From Bacteroidales bacterium (GTDB lineage: Bacteria; Bacteroidota; Bacteroidia; Bacteroidales; ML635J-15), in assembly GCA_028696755.1 (NCBI GenBank), contig JAQVGK010000076.1, positions 1 through 10,390 of the forward strand: a DNA stretch of 10,390 bases, written 5' to 3'. The translations under genes and the position numbers were made by a program. The number at the start of each line of letters is the position of its first letter. The stretch's first letter is position 1. This document shows positions 1 to 6,640 of the stretch, one piece after another. The notes under the pieces were generated by a model, which saw only the letters and a list, made by a program, of their open reading frames with translations, did not search any database and was not told where the DNA came from.

Positions 1-11
1 TTTTTGATTGT

Positions 12-64
12 ATATGGTAGGTCAAATTCATGAATTTGACCTACATGAATTTGACCTACCATAT
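12..64. repeat. Inverted repeat with tandem half-copy, 3' of metH
   Basis: The 20-bp arms at 12-31 and 45-64 are exact reverse complements. In addition, 17-44 is by itself a perfect 28-bp palindrome centred at 30/31, and the 15-bp unit ATGAATTTGACCTAC occurs twice in tandem at 30-44 and 45-59. The transcript can therefore fold in two competing ways. The element starts 13 bp past the metH stop codon and could act as a 3' hairpin ending or protecting the operon mRNA. There is no clean T-run on the minus-strand exit side (TACAATCAAAAA), so a standard intrinsic terminator is doubtful. It could instead be a dispersed palindromic repeat. Confidence 0.85.
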
Positions 65-76
65 GCATTTATTGAA

Positions 77-3000
77 TTATTGACCTCCCCAAAATTTACT
101 TTCCGGATGTGCAAAAACATACCCACACACAGATGCTGATGGCAACATTGCAAAGTTTTCGCTAAGTGTGATTCCCGTGTTTTTTTGCGCGTTTAGGATT
201 TCGAAAATCTTTGCTTTCTGTGAATGATCGGGACAAACCGGATAACCTGGTGCTGGCCGTATTCCACGATATTTGCCTGTAAATATTTCGTTTATACTTA
301 AATTTTCGTCGGCAGCAAATGCCCAAATGTCTTTCCTAATTTTTTGATGTACATACTCAGCAAATGCTTCGGTAAGCGATTCGGCCAAAAATTCTGTCAT
401 AACAGCTAAATAGTCATTCGATTGCGCACGAAATTCTGAAGCCAACACTGCTGACCCAAGTCCTGCACTTAAAGCAAAAAATCCAATATAGTCAATTACT
501 CCAGCAGCATTTGGTGCAATAAAATCGGCCAAGCAAAGATTCTTTGCATCCTTTTGCTTTTGCAAATTTCGTGGGAAATGAAACTCGTATTTTTCATTCT
601 CGGCATATACAAAAACTGTTTCGTTTTCGGCTGTTGCAGGCAAAATTGTAACAACTGCCTTTGCTGTTAGTAGTGATTCTTTGCAAATATTTTCTAACAA
701 TTGCTGAGCATCATCATATAGTTTTTTTGCTTCGTCGCCTTTTTCAGGGTGTGAAAAAATGTCTGGATATTTTCCAGCAATTTTCCATCTGGCAAAAAAT
801 GAACTGTAATTAATAAATGGAATTAACTCGGATATTTCTGGCTTAATGAGAATTTGCTGCGATATGAAAGTCGGAGTGTTAATATCTACCGAGGCTGTAT
901 TCCATTCAAATTTATTTGCTCTTGCTTCGCTCAGAGTAATCTCTGTTTTTGATGCTTGTGCTTTGAAAAATTCGAAGCGTAATTTTTCTTGTTGTTGTCG
1001 TAAATCTGTGATGAAGTTTTCATTTTTTGATTTATCGAGTAGGGCAGAGCAAACCGAAGCGGCTTTTGATGCATCTGCCACATAAACTACCGGACCAGAA
1101 TAAAGAGGAGCAATTTTTACCGCTGTGTGTTTTGCCGAGGTAGTTGCCCCGCTTATTAAAAGTGGGATATTAAGTTTACGCTTTTCCATTTCGCTCGCAA
1201 CCTGCTCCATTTCGTAAAGTGATGGACTAATCAATCCGCTGAGACCGATAATATCAGCATTTCCAGCTACGGCTTCGTCTACAATTCTGGTTTTGTTTAC
1301 CATTATTCCCAAATCTTCGACTTCGAAATTATTACAAGCCAAAACAACAGCAGCAATGTTTTTACCAATGTCGTGAACATCGCCTTTTACAGTTGCGATA
1401 ACGATTTTACCAGATTTTGCTGCGCCTTTCATGCTTAGTTTATCGATCTCGGGTTGAATAATAGCTGTCATTTTTTTCATTACCCGTGCCGATTTAAGAA
1501 CCTGAGGCAAAAACATTCGTCCTTCACCAAATAGCTCACCAATATGGCTCATTGCTTTCATCAATGGACCTTCGATAATTTGAACTGGATCGGGATATTT
1601 AAGAAGAGCATCCGCGATGTCGCTGTCAACATCGGTTGCATTTCCTCGAATTAGTGCATTTTGCAAACGCTCCTCAACAGAAAGTTTTTTAAATGATTGA
1701 GAATCAGCAACTATAATTTCTTTTTCATTATCCTTAATCGCAAAAGCTAGGATTTTTGATGTTGCATCTACATCTCGATTAAAAATCAGATTTTCACAAA
1801 GATTACGCAATTCAGGTTCTATCTCATCATAAATCGGCAAATTTCCTGCATTTACAATTCCCATATCCAATCCAGCACCTATGGCGTGATAAAGAAAAAC
1901 AGAATGTAAAGATTCGCGAATGTAATTATTGCCTCTAAATGCAAAAGACAGGTTGCTCACACCTCCCGATGTTGAAACACCTGGGAGATTTTGCTTAATC
2001 CATTTAACAGCTCTGATAAAATCGTGCGCATATTCGGCATGCTCGCTTAGACCTGTGCCAATTGTTAAAATATTGCAGTCGAAAATAATATCACAAGCTG
2101 GAATGTTAAGTTCTTCGGTAAGAATATCGTATGCTCGTTGACAAATCTTTATTTTCGATTCGTAATCTGTTGCTTGCCCGTTTTCGTCGAAGGCCATAAC
2201 CACCATTGCAGCTCCATAGCTATGAATCTTTTTTGCTTGCTCACGAAATTCGTCCTCGCCATTTTTTAAACTTATCGAGTTTACAATTGCTCTACCCTGA
2301 AAGTTTTGCAAACCAGTTTCGATAACTGCAAAATCCGATGAGTCAATCATAATAGGCACACGTGCAATTTCGGGTTCTGCCGCCAACATTCTTAGAAAAT
2401 TTTGCATTTCTTCACGTGCATTAAGCAAACCATCATCAAAACTTATGTCAATAATATTTGCTCCATTTTCTATCTGCTGAGCTGCAACTTCAAGGGCTTC
2501 TTCATATTTTGCCTCGCGAATAAGACGTGCAAATTTTGCCGAACCAGCTACATTTGTTCGCTCACCAATATTAATAAAGTTGGTTTCTTTGCCGATTTTT
2601 AGAATGTCTGTTCCGCATAGTGTAAGCTGTTGTTTACTTTTCTGAATTTGTTTTGGTTTCGCTTCTGCTGCAATCTTAGCAAAAAGCGTAACGTGCTCAG
2701 GCGTGGTTCCGCAGCAGCCTCCGATAATATTTACCAGCTCGTCGTCGGCAAAAGTTTTTACTATTGCAGCCATCTCGGCGGGTGTTTCCAGATAATTACC
2801 ATACTCGTCGGGCAAGCCTGCATTTGGATAAACACTTACAAAGGCGTCGCTAAGATATGATAATTCGGTAAGATAAGGTTTTATGCTTTCGGCACCAAGT
2901 GCGCAATTTAGTCCAAGCGAGAAATACGGGAAATGAGAAACCGAATTCACAAATGCTGCAATTGTCTGGCCAGATAGTGTTCGTGCTGATTTGTCGCTTA

Positions 3001-3631
3001 TTGTCACCGAAATCATTACCGGAAGTTCGCAATTTCTTTTGTCGAATATATTTTGAATTGCAGAAAGACAAGCTTTGGCATTTAGCGTATCAAAAATTGT
3101 TTCAACCAGTAAAATATCTGCACCGCCATCCATAAGTCCTTCGACTTGGATTTGATAAGCATTTACCATGGTCGAAAAATCGCAGCTACGCTCGTCTGTT
3201 TTGTCGGGATTTGGTGGCAAGGTTAGCGATTTATTGCTAGGTCCAATGCTTCCGGCAACAAACCTTGGTTTTTCGGGTGTAGAAAATTTTGTTGCTGCAT
3301 GTTTTGCAATACGAGCAGCTTCAAAATTTATTTCATAAGCCAGATTTTCCATCTCATAATCGGCGAGCGAAATTGCCTGAGCGTTAAAAGAGTTGGTTTC
3401 GATTATGTCGGCACCAGCTTCGAGATATTTTTCGTGAATTTCGGCAATTATTTGTGGCTGAGTGAGCGTAAGCAAATCGTTATTACCTTTTAAAGGCAAA
3501 TGATAATTTGCAAATCTTTCGCCACGATAGTCTTTTTCTTCGAGTTTATAGCGTTGAATCATTGTTCCAGTTGCTCCATCGAGAACCAGAATGCGTGATG
3601 TTACGATTTCTTTAAGCGTTTTGTTTTTCAT
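77..3631 (-). CDS. metH: Cobalamin-dependent methionine synthase (MetH), full length
   Basis: Cytoplasmic 5-methyltetrahydrofolate:homocysteine methyltransferase, the last step of methionine synthesis. The 1184 residues are close to E. coli MetH (about 1227) and all modules are present. The homocysteine domain (about 1-325) has zinc-ligand cysteines C243 (GLNCALGA) and C306/C307 (GGCCGTT). The pterin domain (about 345-620) begins INIGERTNVAGS. The B12 cap domain follows (about 650-735), then the cobalamin domain (about 740-870) with the DVHDIG motif at 751-756 (lower axial ligand H753). The SAM-binding reactivation domain (about 900-1184) has RGIRPAPGYP at 1122-1131. The ATG is 6 bp past the UPF0280 stop and is preceded by A-rich sequence with no Shine-Dalgarno, as in Bacteroidota. 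It is the last gene of the SAM-riboswitch operon and would use homocysteine made by the upstream proteins. One oddity: the usual IDW/IDY Asp near the start of the reactivation domain is Asn (N941). Identity is near certain. Confidence 0.98.
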   Translation of the reverse strand: MKNKTLKEIVTSRILVLDGATGTMIQRYKLEEKDYRGERFANYHLPLKGNNDLLTLTQPQIIAEIHEKYLEAGADIIETNSFNAQAISLADYEMENLAYEINFEAARIAKHAATKFSTPEKPRFVAGSIGPSNKSLTLPPNPDKTDERSCDFSTMVNAYQIQVEGLMDGGADILLVETIFDTLNAKACLSAIQNIFDKRNCELPVMISVTISDKSARTLSGQTIAAFVNSVSHFPYFSLGLNCALGAESIKPYLTELSYLSDAFVSVYPNAGLPDEYGNYLETPAEMAAIVKTFADDELVNIIGGCCGTTPEHVTLFAKIAAEAKPKQIQKSKQQLTLCGTDILKIGKETNFINIGERTNVAGSAKFARLIREAKYEEALEVAAQQIENGANIIDISFDDGLLNAREEMQNFLRMLAAEPEIARVPIMIDSSDFAVIETGLQNFQGRAIVNSISLKNGEDEFREQAKKIHSYGAAMVVMAFDENGQATDYESKIKICQRAYDILTEELNIPACDIIFDCNILTIGTGLSEHAEYAHDFIRAVKWIKQNLPGVSTSGGVSNLSFAFRGNNYIRESLHSVFLYHAIGAGLDMGIVNAGNLPIYDEIEPELRNLCENLIFNRDVDATSKILAFAIKDNEKEIIVADSQSFKKLSVEERLQNALIRGNATDVDSDIADALLKYPDPVQIIEGPLMKAMSHIGELFGEGRMFLPQVLKSARVMKKMTAIIQPEIDKLSMKGAAKSGKIVIATVKGDVHDIGKNIAAVVLACNNFEVEDLGIMVNKTRIVDEAVAGNADIIGLSGLISPSLYEMEQVASEMEKRKLNIPLLISGATTSAKHTAVKIAPLYSGPVVYVADASKAASVCSALLDKSKNENFITDLRQQQEKLRFEFFKAQASKTEITLSEARANKFEWNTASVDINTPTFISQQILIKPEISELIPFINYSSFFARWKIAGKYPDIFSHPEKGDEAKKLYDDAQQLLENICKESLLTAKAVVTILPATAENETVFVYAENEKYEFHFPRNLQKQKDAKNLCLADFIAPNAAGVIDYIGFFALSAGLGSAVLASEFRAQSNDYLAVMTEFLAESLTEAFAEYVHQKIRKDIWAFAADENLSINEIFTGKYRGIRPAPGYPVCPDHSQKAKIFEILNAQKNTGITLSENFAMLPSASVCGYVFAHPESKFWGGQ

Positions 3632-3637
3632 TTGTTG

Positions 3638-4381
3638 CTAATTTAATGGAAATGGGATTATTTCTCCACAAAATCCAATGTTGTTTTCAAAAATAATAAT
3701 ACATGATGATATTTCGGGGATCGACTCGGCCAATTTTATAGTTTCGGAAAGCTCAGCTTCAGTGTTTACGCGATTTCCTAATGATGTAGCCCAAGCGTCC
3801 GCAATAATCGGACATTTGGAGATTACAACTGTTGCATCGGTACTGCCAAAACTTAGCGAAGGTCCTACTTTTCCTGCCGATGTACAAACACCGTAGCTGC
3901 CTGGTTCGAGTGAAAAACCGGCCTTGCCGGAGAGCGTGGATTCCCCAGCGAAGACCGCAATGGCTAGTTTTTTTCTGATTTTTATAAAATAATCGCCGCC
4001 ATTTTCGATTATCAATTCTTCAATTTTAAAATTTGCCATCAGTTTTTCGGCCAGATGAGATGCAAAATATCCAGCAACAGCTGCCATTGGACCAACTCCT
4101 GCTTTTGCAGATGCTTCGGCCATTACAATTGCAAAATGAGGCATCGATTCTTGTGTTTCAATGGGTTCGAGACTTGCATGAAACAATGGGAATTGCCTTA
4201 TAAACGAATCCATTTCTTGTCTCAATTTCTGGATTACTGATAATGCAAAACCTGGCATCGAATCGTTAAAAGATTTATGATCAACGCCTATCCACAAGTC
4301 GGTTTCGAGCCAGTTTATAGTAAACGACTTAAATCTTTCGGCAGAAAATTGCGTTCTGTATGTTCTTTCGCAATAATTCAT
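3638..4381 (-). CDS. UPF0280 (COG2122) ApbE-like protein of the homocysteine pathway
   Basis: A 247-residue protein of the UPF0280/COG2122 family, distantly related to ApbE flavin transferases. The N-terminal YCERTYR... and later WLETDLWIGVD fit the family. ApbE-type elements visible are GVGPMAAVAG (96-105), NGGD (127-130), TSAGKVGPSLSFGSTDA (about 167-183) and ADAWATSLGN (194-203), whose D195 and T199 match metal-binding positions of ApbE. In methanogens and Desulfovibrio this family goes with DUF39 and NIL-ferredoxin genes and is linked genetically to homocysteine formation, but its chemistry is unsettled. A flavin-related or maturation role is only a guess. Its ATG overlaps the NIL-ferredoxin stop by 4 bp (ATGA), suggesting coupled translation, and metH follows after 6 bp. 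No signal peptide is seen, unlike exported ApbE. Family call is strong, function moderate. Confidence 0.9.
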   Translation of the reverse strand: MNYCERTYRTQFSAERFKSFTINWLETDLWIGVDHKSFNDSMPGFALSVIQKLRQEMDSFIRQFPLFHASLEPIETQESMPHFAIVMAEASAKAGVGPMAAVAGYFASHLAEKLMANFKIEELIIENGGDYFIKIRKKLAIAVFAGESTLSGKAGFSLEPGSYGVCTSAGKVGPSLSFGSTDATVVISKCPIIADAWATSLGNRVNTEAELSETIKLAESIPEISSCIIIFENNIGFCGEIIPFPLN

Positions 4382-4788
4382 TGGATAAAATCAATTTTAA
4401 AAAGGCCAAACGGACAGGCAGTTGTACAAAGTTCGCACAATGTGCATTTGCTTTTGTCGAATTCTAAATTAAAACCATTATTGGTGAGATTGAGAGCACC
4501 AGGATAGCAAACCGCAGTGCAGGCGCCACATGCAACACATTCCGAACTATTGAAATGAAGTTTGCGATCGGATCTAATGATTTTTAGTCCATTTTCGGCA
4601 ATATAGCTCAGAGCATTTTTAAGATTTGCATTACTGCCTTCTATTTCGAGAGCAAGGTTTCCTTCTTCACCTGAATTTATGTATGCGTTTAGAATGTTAA
4701 CTTTAAGATCATATTCCTTAACAAGAGTGTAGGTGAGAGGCTGCTGTATTTTTTCGGTTGGAAATGTTATTATATATTTTGCTTTCAT
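4378..4788 (-). CDS. NIL-domain 2x[4Fe-4S] ferredoxin (homocysteine synthesis)
   Basis: A 136-residue cytoplasmic protein. Residues 1-78 fit a NIL domain, the small ligand-binding fold also found at the end of MetN transporters (TYTLVKEYDLKVNILNAYI, GNLALEIEG, ENGLKI). Residues 80-128 carry two complete CxxCxxCxxxC motifs: C84/C87/C90/C94 (CVACGACTAVC) and C115/C118/C121/C125 (CTLCELCTTAC), each expected to hold a 4Fe-4S cluster. This NIL-Fer architecture is the known partner of the DUF39 sulfurtransferase, where it is thought to supply electrons or help sulfur transfer during homocysteine formation. The gene starts 5 bp after the DUF39 stop and overlaps the UPF0280 start by 4 bp. Two oxygen-sensitive clusters suggest function under anaerobic conditions. 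Domain call is very secure; the role comes from family and context. Confidence 0.95.
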   Translation of the reverse strand: MKAKYIITFPTEKIQQPLTYTLVKEYDLKVNILNAYINSGEEGNLALEIEGSNANLKNALSYIAENGLKIIRSDRKLHFNSSECVACGACTAVCYPGALNLTNNGFNLEFDKSKCTLCELCTTACPFGLFKIDFIQ

Positions 4789-4793
4789 GTGTA

Positions 4794-5945
4794 TTAGTTT
4801 ACGATTTTTAATGATTTTACTGTTGAATGTTGTGGTAGCGACTCTACTGGAGCTGTTGGAATAAACTCACCTGCCAGAATTCTTGATTTAAGCTCGCTCA
4901 TAATTTTTGATGCCATGCTGATGCTTGATAGTGGAGCTGTTCGGCAAATTTTTCCGTACAGATCAACCTTACCAGATCGTAATTCTTCGTAATTAGTTTT
5001 TTTAATTACTGGACGATCCGATTTGCCATAGTCAAAGATGCTGGTCTCAATATTCTTGTTTTTAATGAGCAGATGTTGCGCCATTTCTTCGTCGAGCACA
5101 GGTATCGGAATTCCTATCCCTACAAACAAACTTGTTCCGTAATTTTGATAGTATGCCGCTTTTATAAATTTAGAATTCATTTCTTTAAGATTGCCAGTAA
5201 CTGCCAAGCTTGCTGCTGGCAAAACAGGAACTCCAAATGCGTTTTTTTCGCGAGTCGTATTATACTGTGTTCCATTCCATGCTACAAAGCCATGAGCGCC
5301 ACCAATAAAAATCCTTGTTCCTACACCAATAGTTCTAAGTTGAGGATCGTTTAACAGTGGACTCCATTCTCCAGAAGTTGAATAATTTATATTAGTCATT
5401 CCAGGCATCAAAACACCCATGTAGGTGTAGAGTTTGTTGTTGGTAGAATTGGTTGCAGCTGCATAGTTTTGATAAACATTGCGCGGGTTAAAAAGGTAAG
5501 CTTCGTTAAGATCGGCAAGTTTGACTTTTGTGTCGATACTTTTTCGTGGATAGCAATCTGTTCCCTTCGAACTAGCAACCAATCTTACACTTTTACCTGC
5601 AATAAGATCGCCTATAACGTGAGCTCCTCCATATTTATCAGCTGGAGCCGCAGTTTCGGTAGCTCCAATGTATGCGTCAACAGCCGCAATTCCACCGTAT
5701 GCCGGAACACCATTTAAACTTAGTTTTTCTAGTCTCATCGGTGGGTCGCTATGTCCAAAGTTTAAAAATGCTCCCGACGAACACATCGGACCAAATGTCG
5801 CGGTTGTAACAATATCTACTTTTTGTGCCAGCTCTTTTACCGAAACTGTTTTGCCAAGCTCTTTGAACTCGGCAGCGGTTAGCACTGTGGCTTTGCCACT
5901 TTGTACTTTTTCTATTATATCCTCAATGGATTTGTTTGTTTTCAT
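4794..5945 (-). CDS. L-aspartate semialdehyde sulfurtransferase (DUF39/COG1900, HcyS-type)
   Basis: First gene of the operon. The DUF39 family converts aspartate semialdehyde plus sulfide to homocysteine with reducing power, avoiding O-acyl-homoserine. The 383-residue protein has the family cysteine motif FGPMCSSGAFLNFGHSDPP with C55, and a second conserved cysteine C131 in SKGTDCYPRKSID. These match almost exactly the two cysteines (54 and 131) known to matter in the Methanosarcina protein. A third, C334, lies in GKICRTAPLSS. Glycine-rich blocks such as RIFIGGAHGFVAWNGTQ (211-227) also fit. The paired C-terminal CBS domains found in many archaeal members are absent, so the protein itself has no obvious nucleotide/SAM sensor; control may rest on the riboswitch upstream. 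The ATG lies in an A-rich context. The nearest GGAGG is 38 bp upstream, too far to act as its ribosome site. NIL-ferredoxin follows after 5 bp. Confidence 0.95.
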   Translation of the reverse strand: MKTNKSIEDIIEKVQSGKATVLTAAEFKELGKTVSVKELAQKVDIVTTATFGPMCSSGAFLNFGHSDPPMRLEKLSLNGVPAYGGIAAVDAYIGATETAAPADKYGGAHVIGDLIAGKSVRLVASSKGTDCYPRKSIDTKVKLADLNEAYLFNPRNVYQNYAAATNSTNNKLYTYMGVLMPGMTNINYSTSGEWSPLLNDPQLRTIGVGTRIFIGGAHGFVAWNGTQYNTTREKNAFGVPVLPAASLAVTGNLKEMNSKFIKAAYYQNYGTSLFVGIGIPIPVLDEEMAQHLLIKNKNIETSIFDYGKSDRPVIKKTNYEELRSGKVDLYGKICRTAPLSSISMASKIMSELKSRILAGEFIPTAPVESLPQHSTVKSLKIVN

Positions 5946-6101
5946 TGTGTTGTTTTAAAATTATTGCAAAAATTGTGATAAACCTCCGGTGGGGTAGAAA
6001 TAGTTATAGCGCCTGTCGGCGCATATTGCAATAAAAACAAACAGCACATGCTGTAACAATGTAATAATGTAATCTGAAGTGTCTTTTTTTCATTTTCTAA
6101 T
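5946..6101 (-). promoter_or_regulatory. Structured mRNA leader / expression platform of the SAM riboswitch
   Basis: About 155 nt separate the aptamer from the first start codon, and no convincing ORF was seen in them. Several pairings are visible in the minus-strand RNA: a short hairpin followed by a U-rich run (6031-6054); a 5-bp GCGCC/GGCGC stem with a GACA loop (6009-6022); and an outer 9-bp stem between 6026-6034 and 5961-5969 (TTGCAATAA/TTATTGCAA on the plus strand) that would enclose it. Positions 6002-6008 can also pair with 6109-6115 in the 3' strand of aptamer helix P1, a possible alternative fold for switching. The GGAGG at 5983-5987 lies inside the outer stem. Switching mechanism is inferred. 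Confidence 0.6.
6031..6054 (-). terminator. Possible riboswitch-controlled intrinsic terminator
   Basis: The inverted repeat ACAGCA...TGCTGT (6041-6046 and 6049-6054) gives a 5-bp stem with a 4-nt loop in RNA. On the minus strand it is followed directly by TTTGTTTTTAT. The place, between aptamer and first gene, suits SAM-dependent premature termination. The stem is short, so the strength is uncertain. Confidence 0.4.
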
Positions 6102-6207
6102 TTTTAATTATAACTCCTTTCGGTGGGTGTTGGCACCTTTCGGCTTGCACTGATGGTTGCCAGGAGGTCATAGAGCCCATTCTCTCACTCCTTCTGTATA
6201 ATTAAAA
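6102..6207 (-). promoter_or_regulatory. SAM-I-type (S-box) riboswitch aptamer
   Basis: Read on the minus strand, this leader has the S-box hallmarks in the right order: GGGCTCTATGACCTCC, GGCAACC (6155-6161) and AAAGGTGCC (around 6132-6140). GGCA(A)CC pairs with GGTGCC to form P3. GGAG/CTCC pairs as P2 around a kink-turn-like GA-rich part. An 11-bp AT-rich closing helix P1 joins 6197-6207 to 6102-6112 with perfect complementarity. P4 looks very short, so this could be a divergent SAM-I or SAM-I/IV-variant member. It sits downstream of a promoter and ahead of four methionine-pathway genes, so it very likely lowers operon expression when SAM is plentiful. Confidence 0.88.
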
Positions 6208-6236
6208 TTCCTGACTCGTGGTGAAGAATTTCGCTG

Positions 6237-6267
6237 CAAAAGTAAATCAAGTTTTTTTACGATGCAA
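6237..6267 (-). promoter_or_regulatory. Bacteroidota-type promoter of the methionine operon
   Basis: On the minus strand TACTTTTG (6237-6244) matches the Bacteroidota -7 consensus TAnnTTTG exactly, and TTG (6265-6267) lies 20 bp further upstream as the -33 element. Transcription would start near 6230, about 20 nt before aptamer helix P1. The fit in sequence, spacing and place is good; no experimental start is known. Confidence 0.65.
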
Positions 6268-6599
6268 ATCTTTTTTATTTGATGGTTATATCGTTTACAT
6301 TAATGAGTAAAATCGGGGTTTAGTTCCCCCTTATATTAATATTCTTTTTTTTGTCGAGCTTTGAAGTTTGATAATGTGCGAAAAATGAGGGTGTGAGTGC
6401 AATCTGCAAATTCAAATATTTATTTTAAGAATTACAATTCTTGCACTAAATTACTTCGTGGAGGCTAGCCGTTTGCTGTAAAATCCGTATTATGGAGATT
6501 TCGGCTGATGATAAAAGTTGTATTTTGAGTTTTGAGAAGGAATAGTGGAATTTTTATTATGTGGCGGCGGGATTATTCAAAGGCCTTCGAATCTTTAAA
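6268..6599. other. Intergenic region without a convincing gene
   Basis: About 330 bp between the AlbA_2 gene end and the methionine promoter. Both strands break into very short ORFs; the longest ATG-started one noticed is about 17 codons at 6492. Small inverted repeats are visible: GGGG/CCCC around a 7-nt loop at 6314-6328; AAGAATT/AATTCTT at 6427-6442; AGTGCAA/TTGCACT at 6396-6402 and 6441-6447; and an imperfect ATTC..AAGGCCTT..GAAT palindrome near 6577-6592 that could end the AlbA_2 transcript. None has a strong T-run on the relevant strand. No RNA gene or transposon end was recognised. Confidence 0.5.
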
Positions 6600-6640
6600 T
6601 TGCCCAATTATTGTGTCTTTTGCCCAATTATTGCCCAATT
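6600..6640. repeat. Three direct copies of TTGCCCAATT over the AlbA_2 gene 3' end
   Basis: TTGCCCAATT occurs at 6600-6609, 6620-6629 and 6631-6640, so at spacings of 20 and 11 bp. The first two copies share the longer TTGCCCAATTATT. On the coding strand the unit reads AATTGGGCAA. The stop codon (6628-6630) lies within the middle copy. Neither spacing is a multiple of three, so gain or loss of a unit changes the reading frame of the C-terminus. Confidence 0.85.

Noticed and set aside
846..3493. Plus-strand and off-frame minus ORFs of 60-80 codons inside metH
   Set aside because: They overlap a full-length conserved gene, lack recognisable domains and have compositions expected of antisense or shifted-frame reading.
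5073..5958. Plus-strand ORFs opposite the DUF39 gene
   Set aside because: Antisense shadows of a gene with clear family motifs; no start context or domain.
5983..5987. GGAGG on the minus strand as Shine-Dalgarno of the DUF39 gene
   Set aside because: It is 38 bp from the ATG, beyond useful range, and the other genes here lack Shine-Dalgarno sequences.
6314..6328. GGGG/CCCC hairpin as terminator of the AlbA_2 transcript
   Set aside because: The stem is only 4 bp, 300 bp beyond the stop, with no proper U-run on the minus strand.
6268..6599. Small gene or decayed mobile element in the gap
   Set aside because: Only ORFs under about 20 codons, no transposase fragments and no paired terminal repeats with target duplication were seen.
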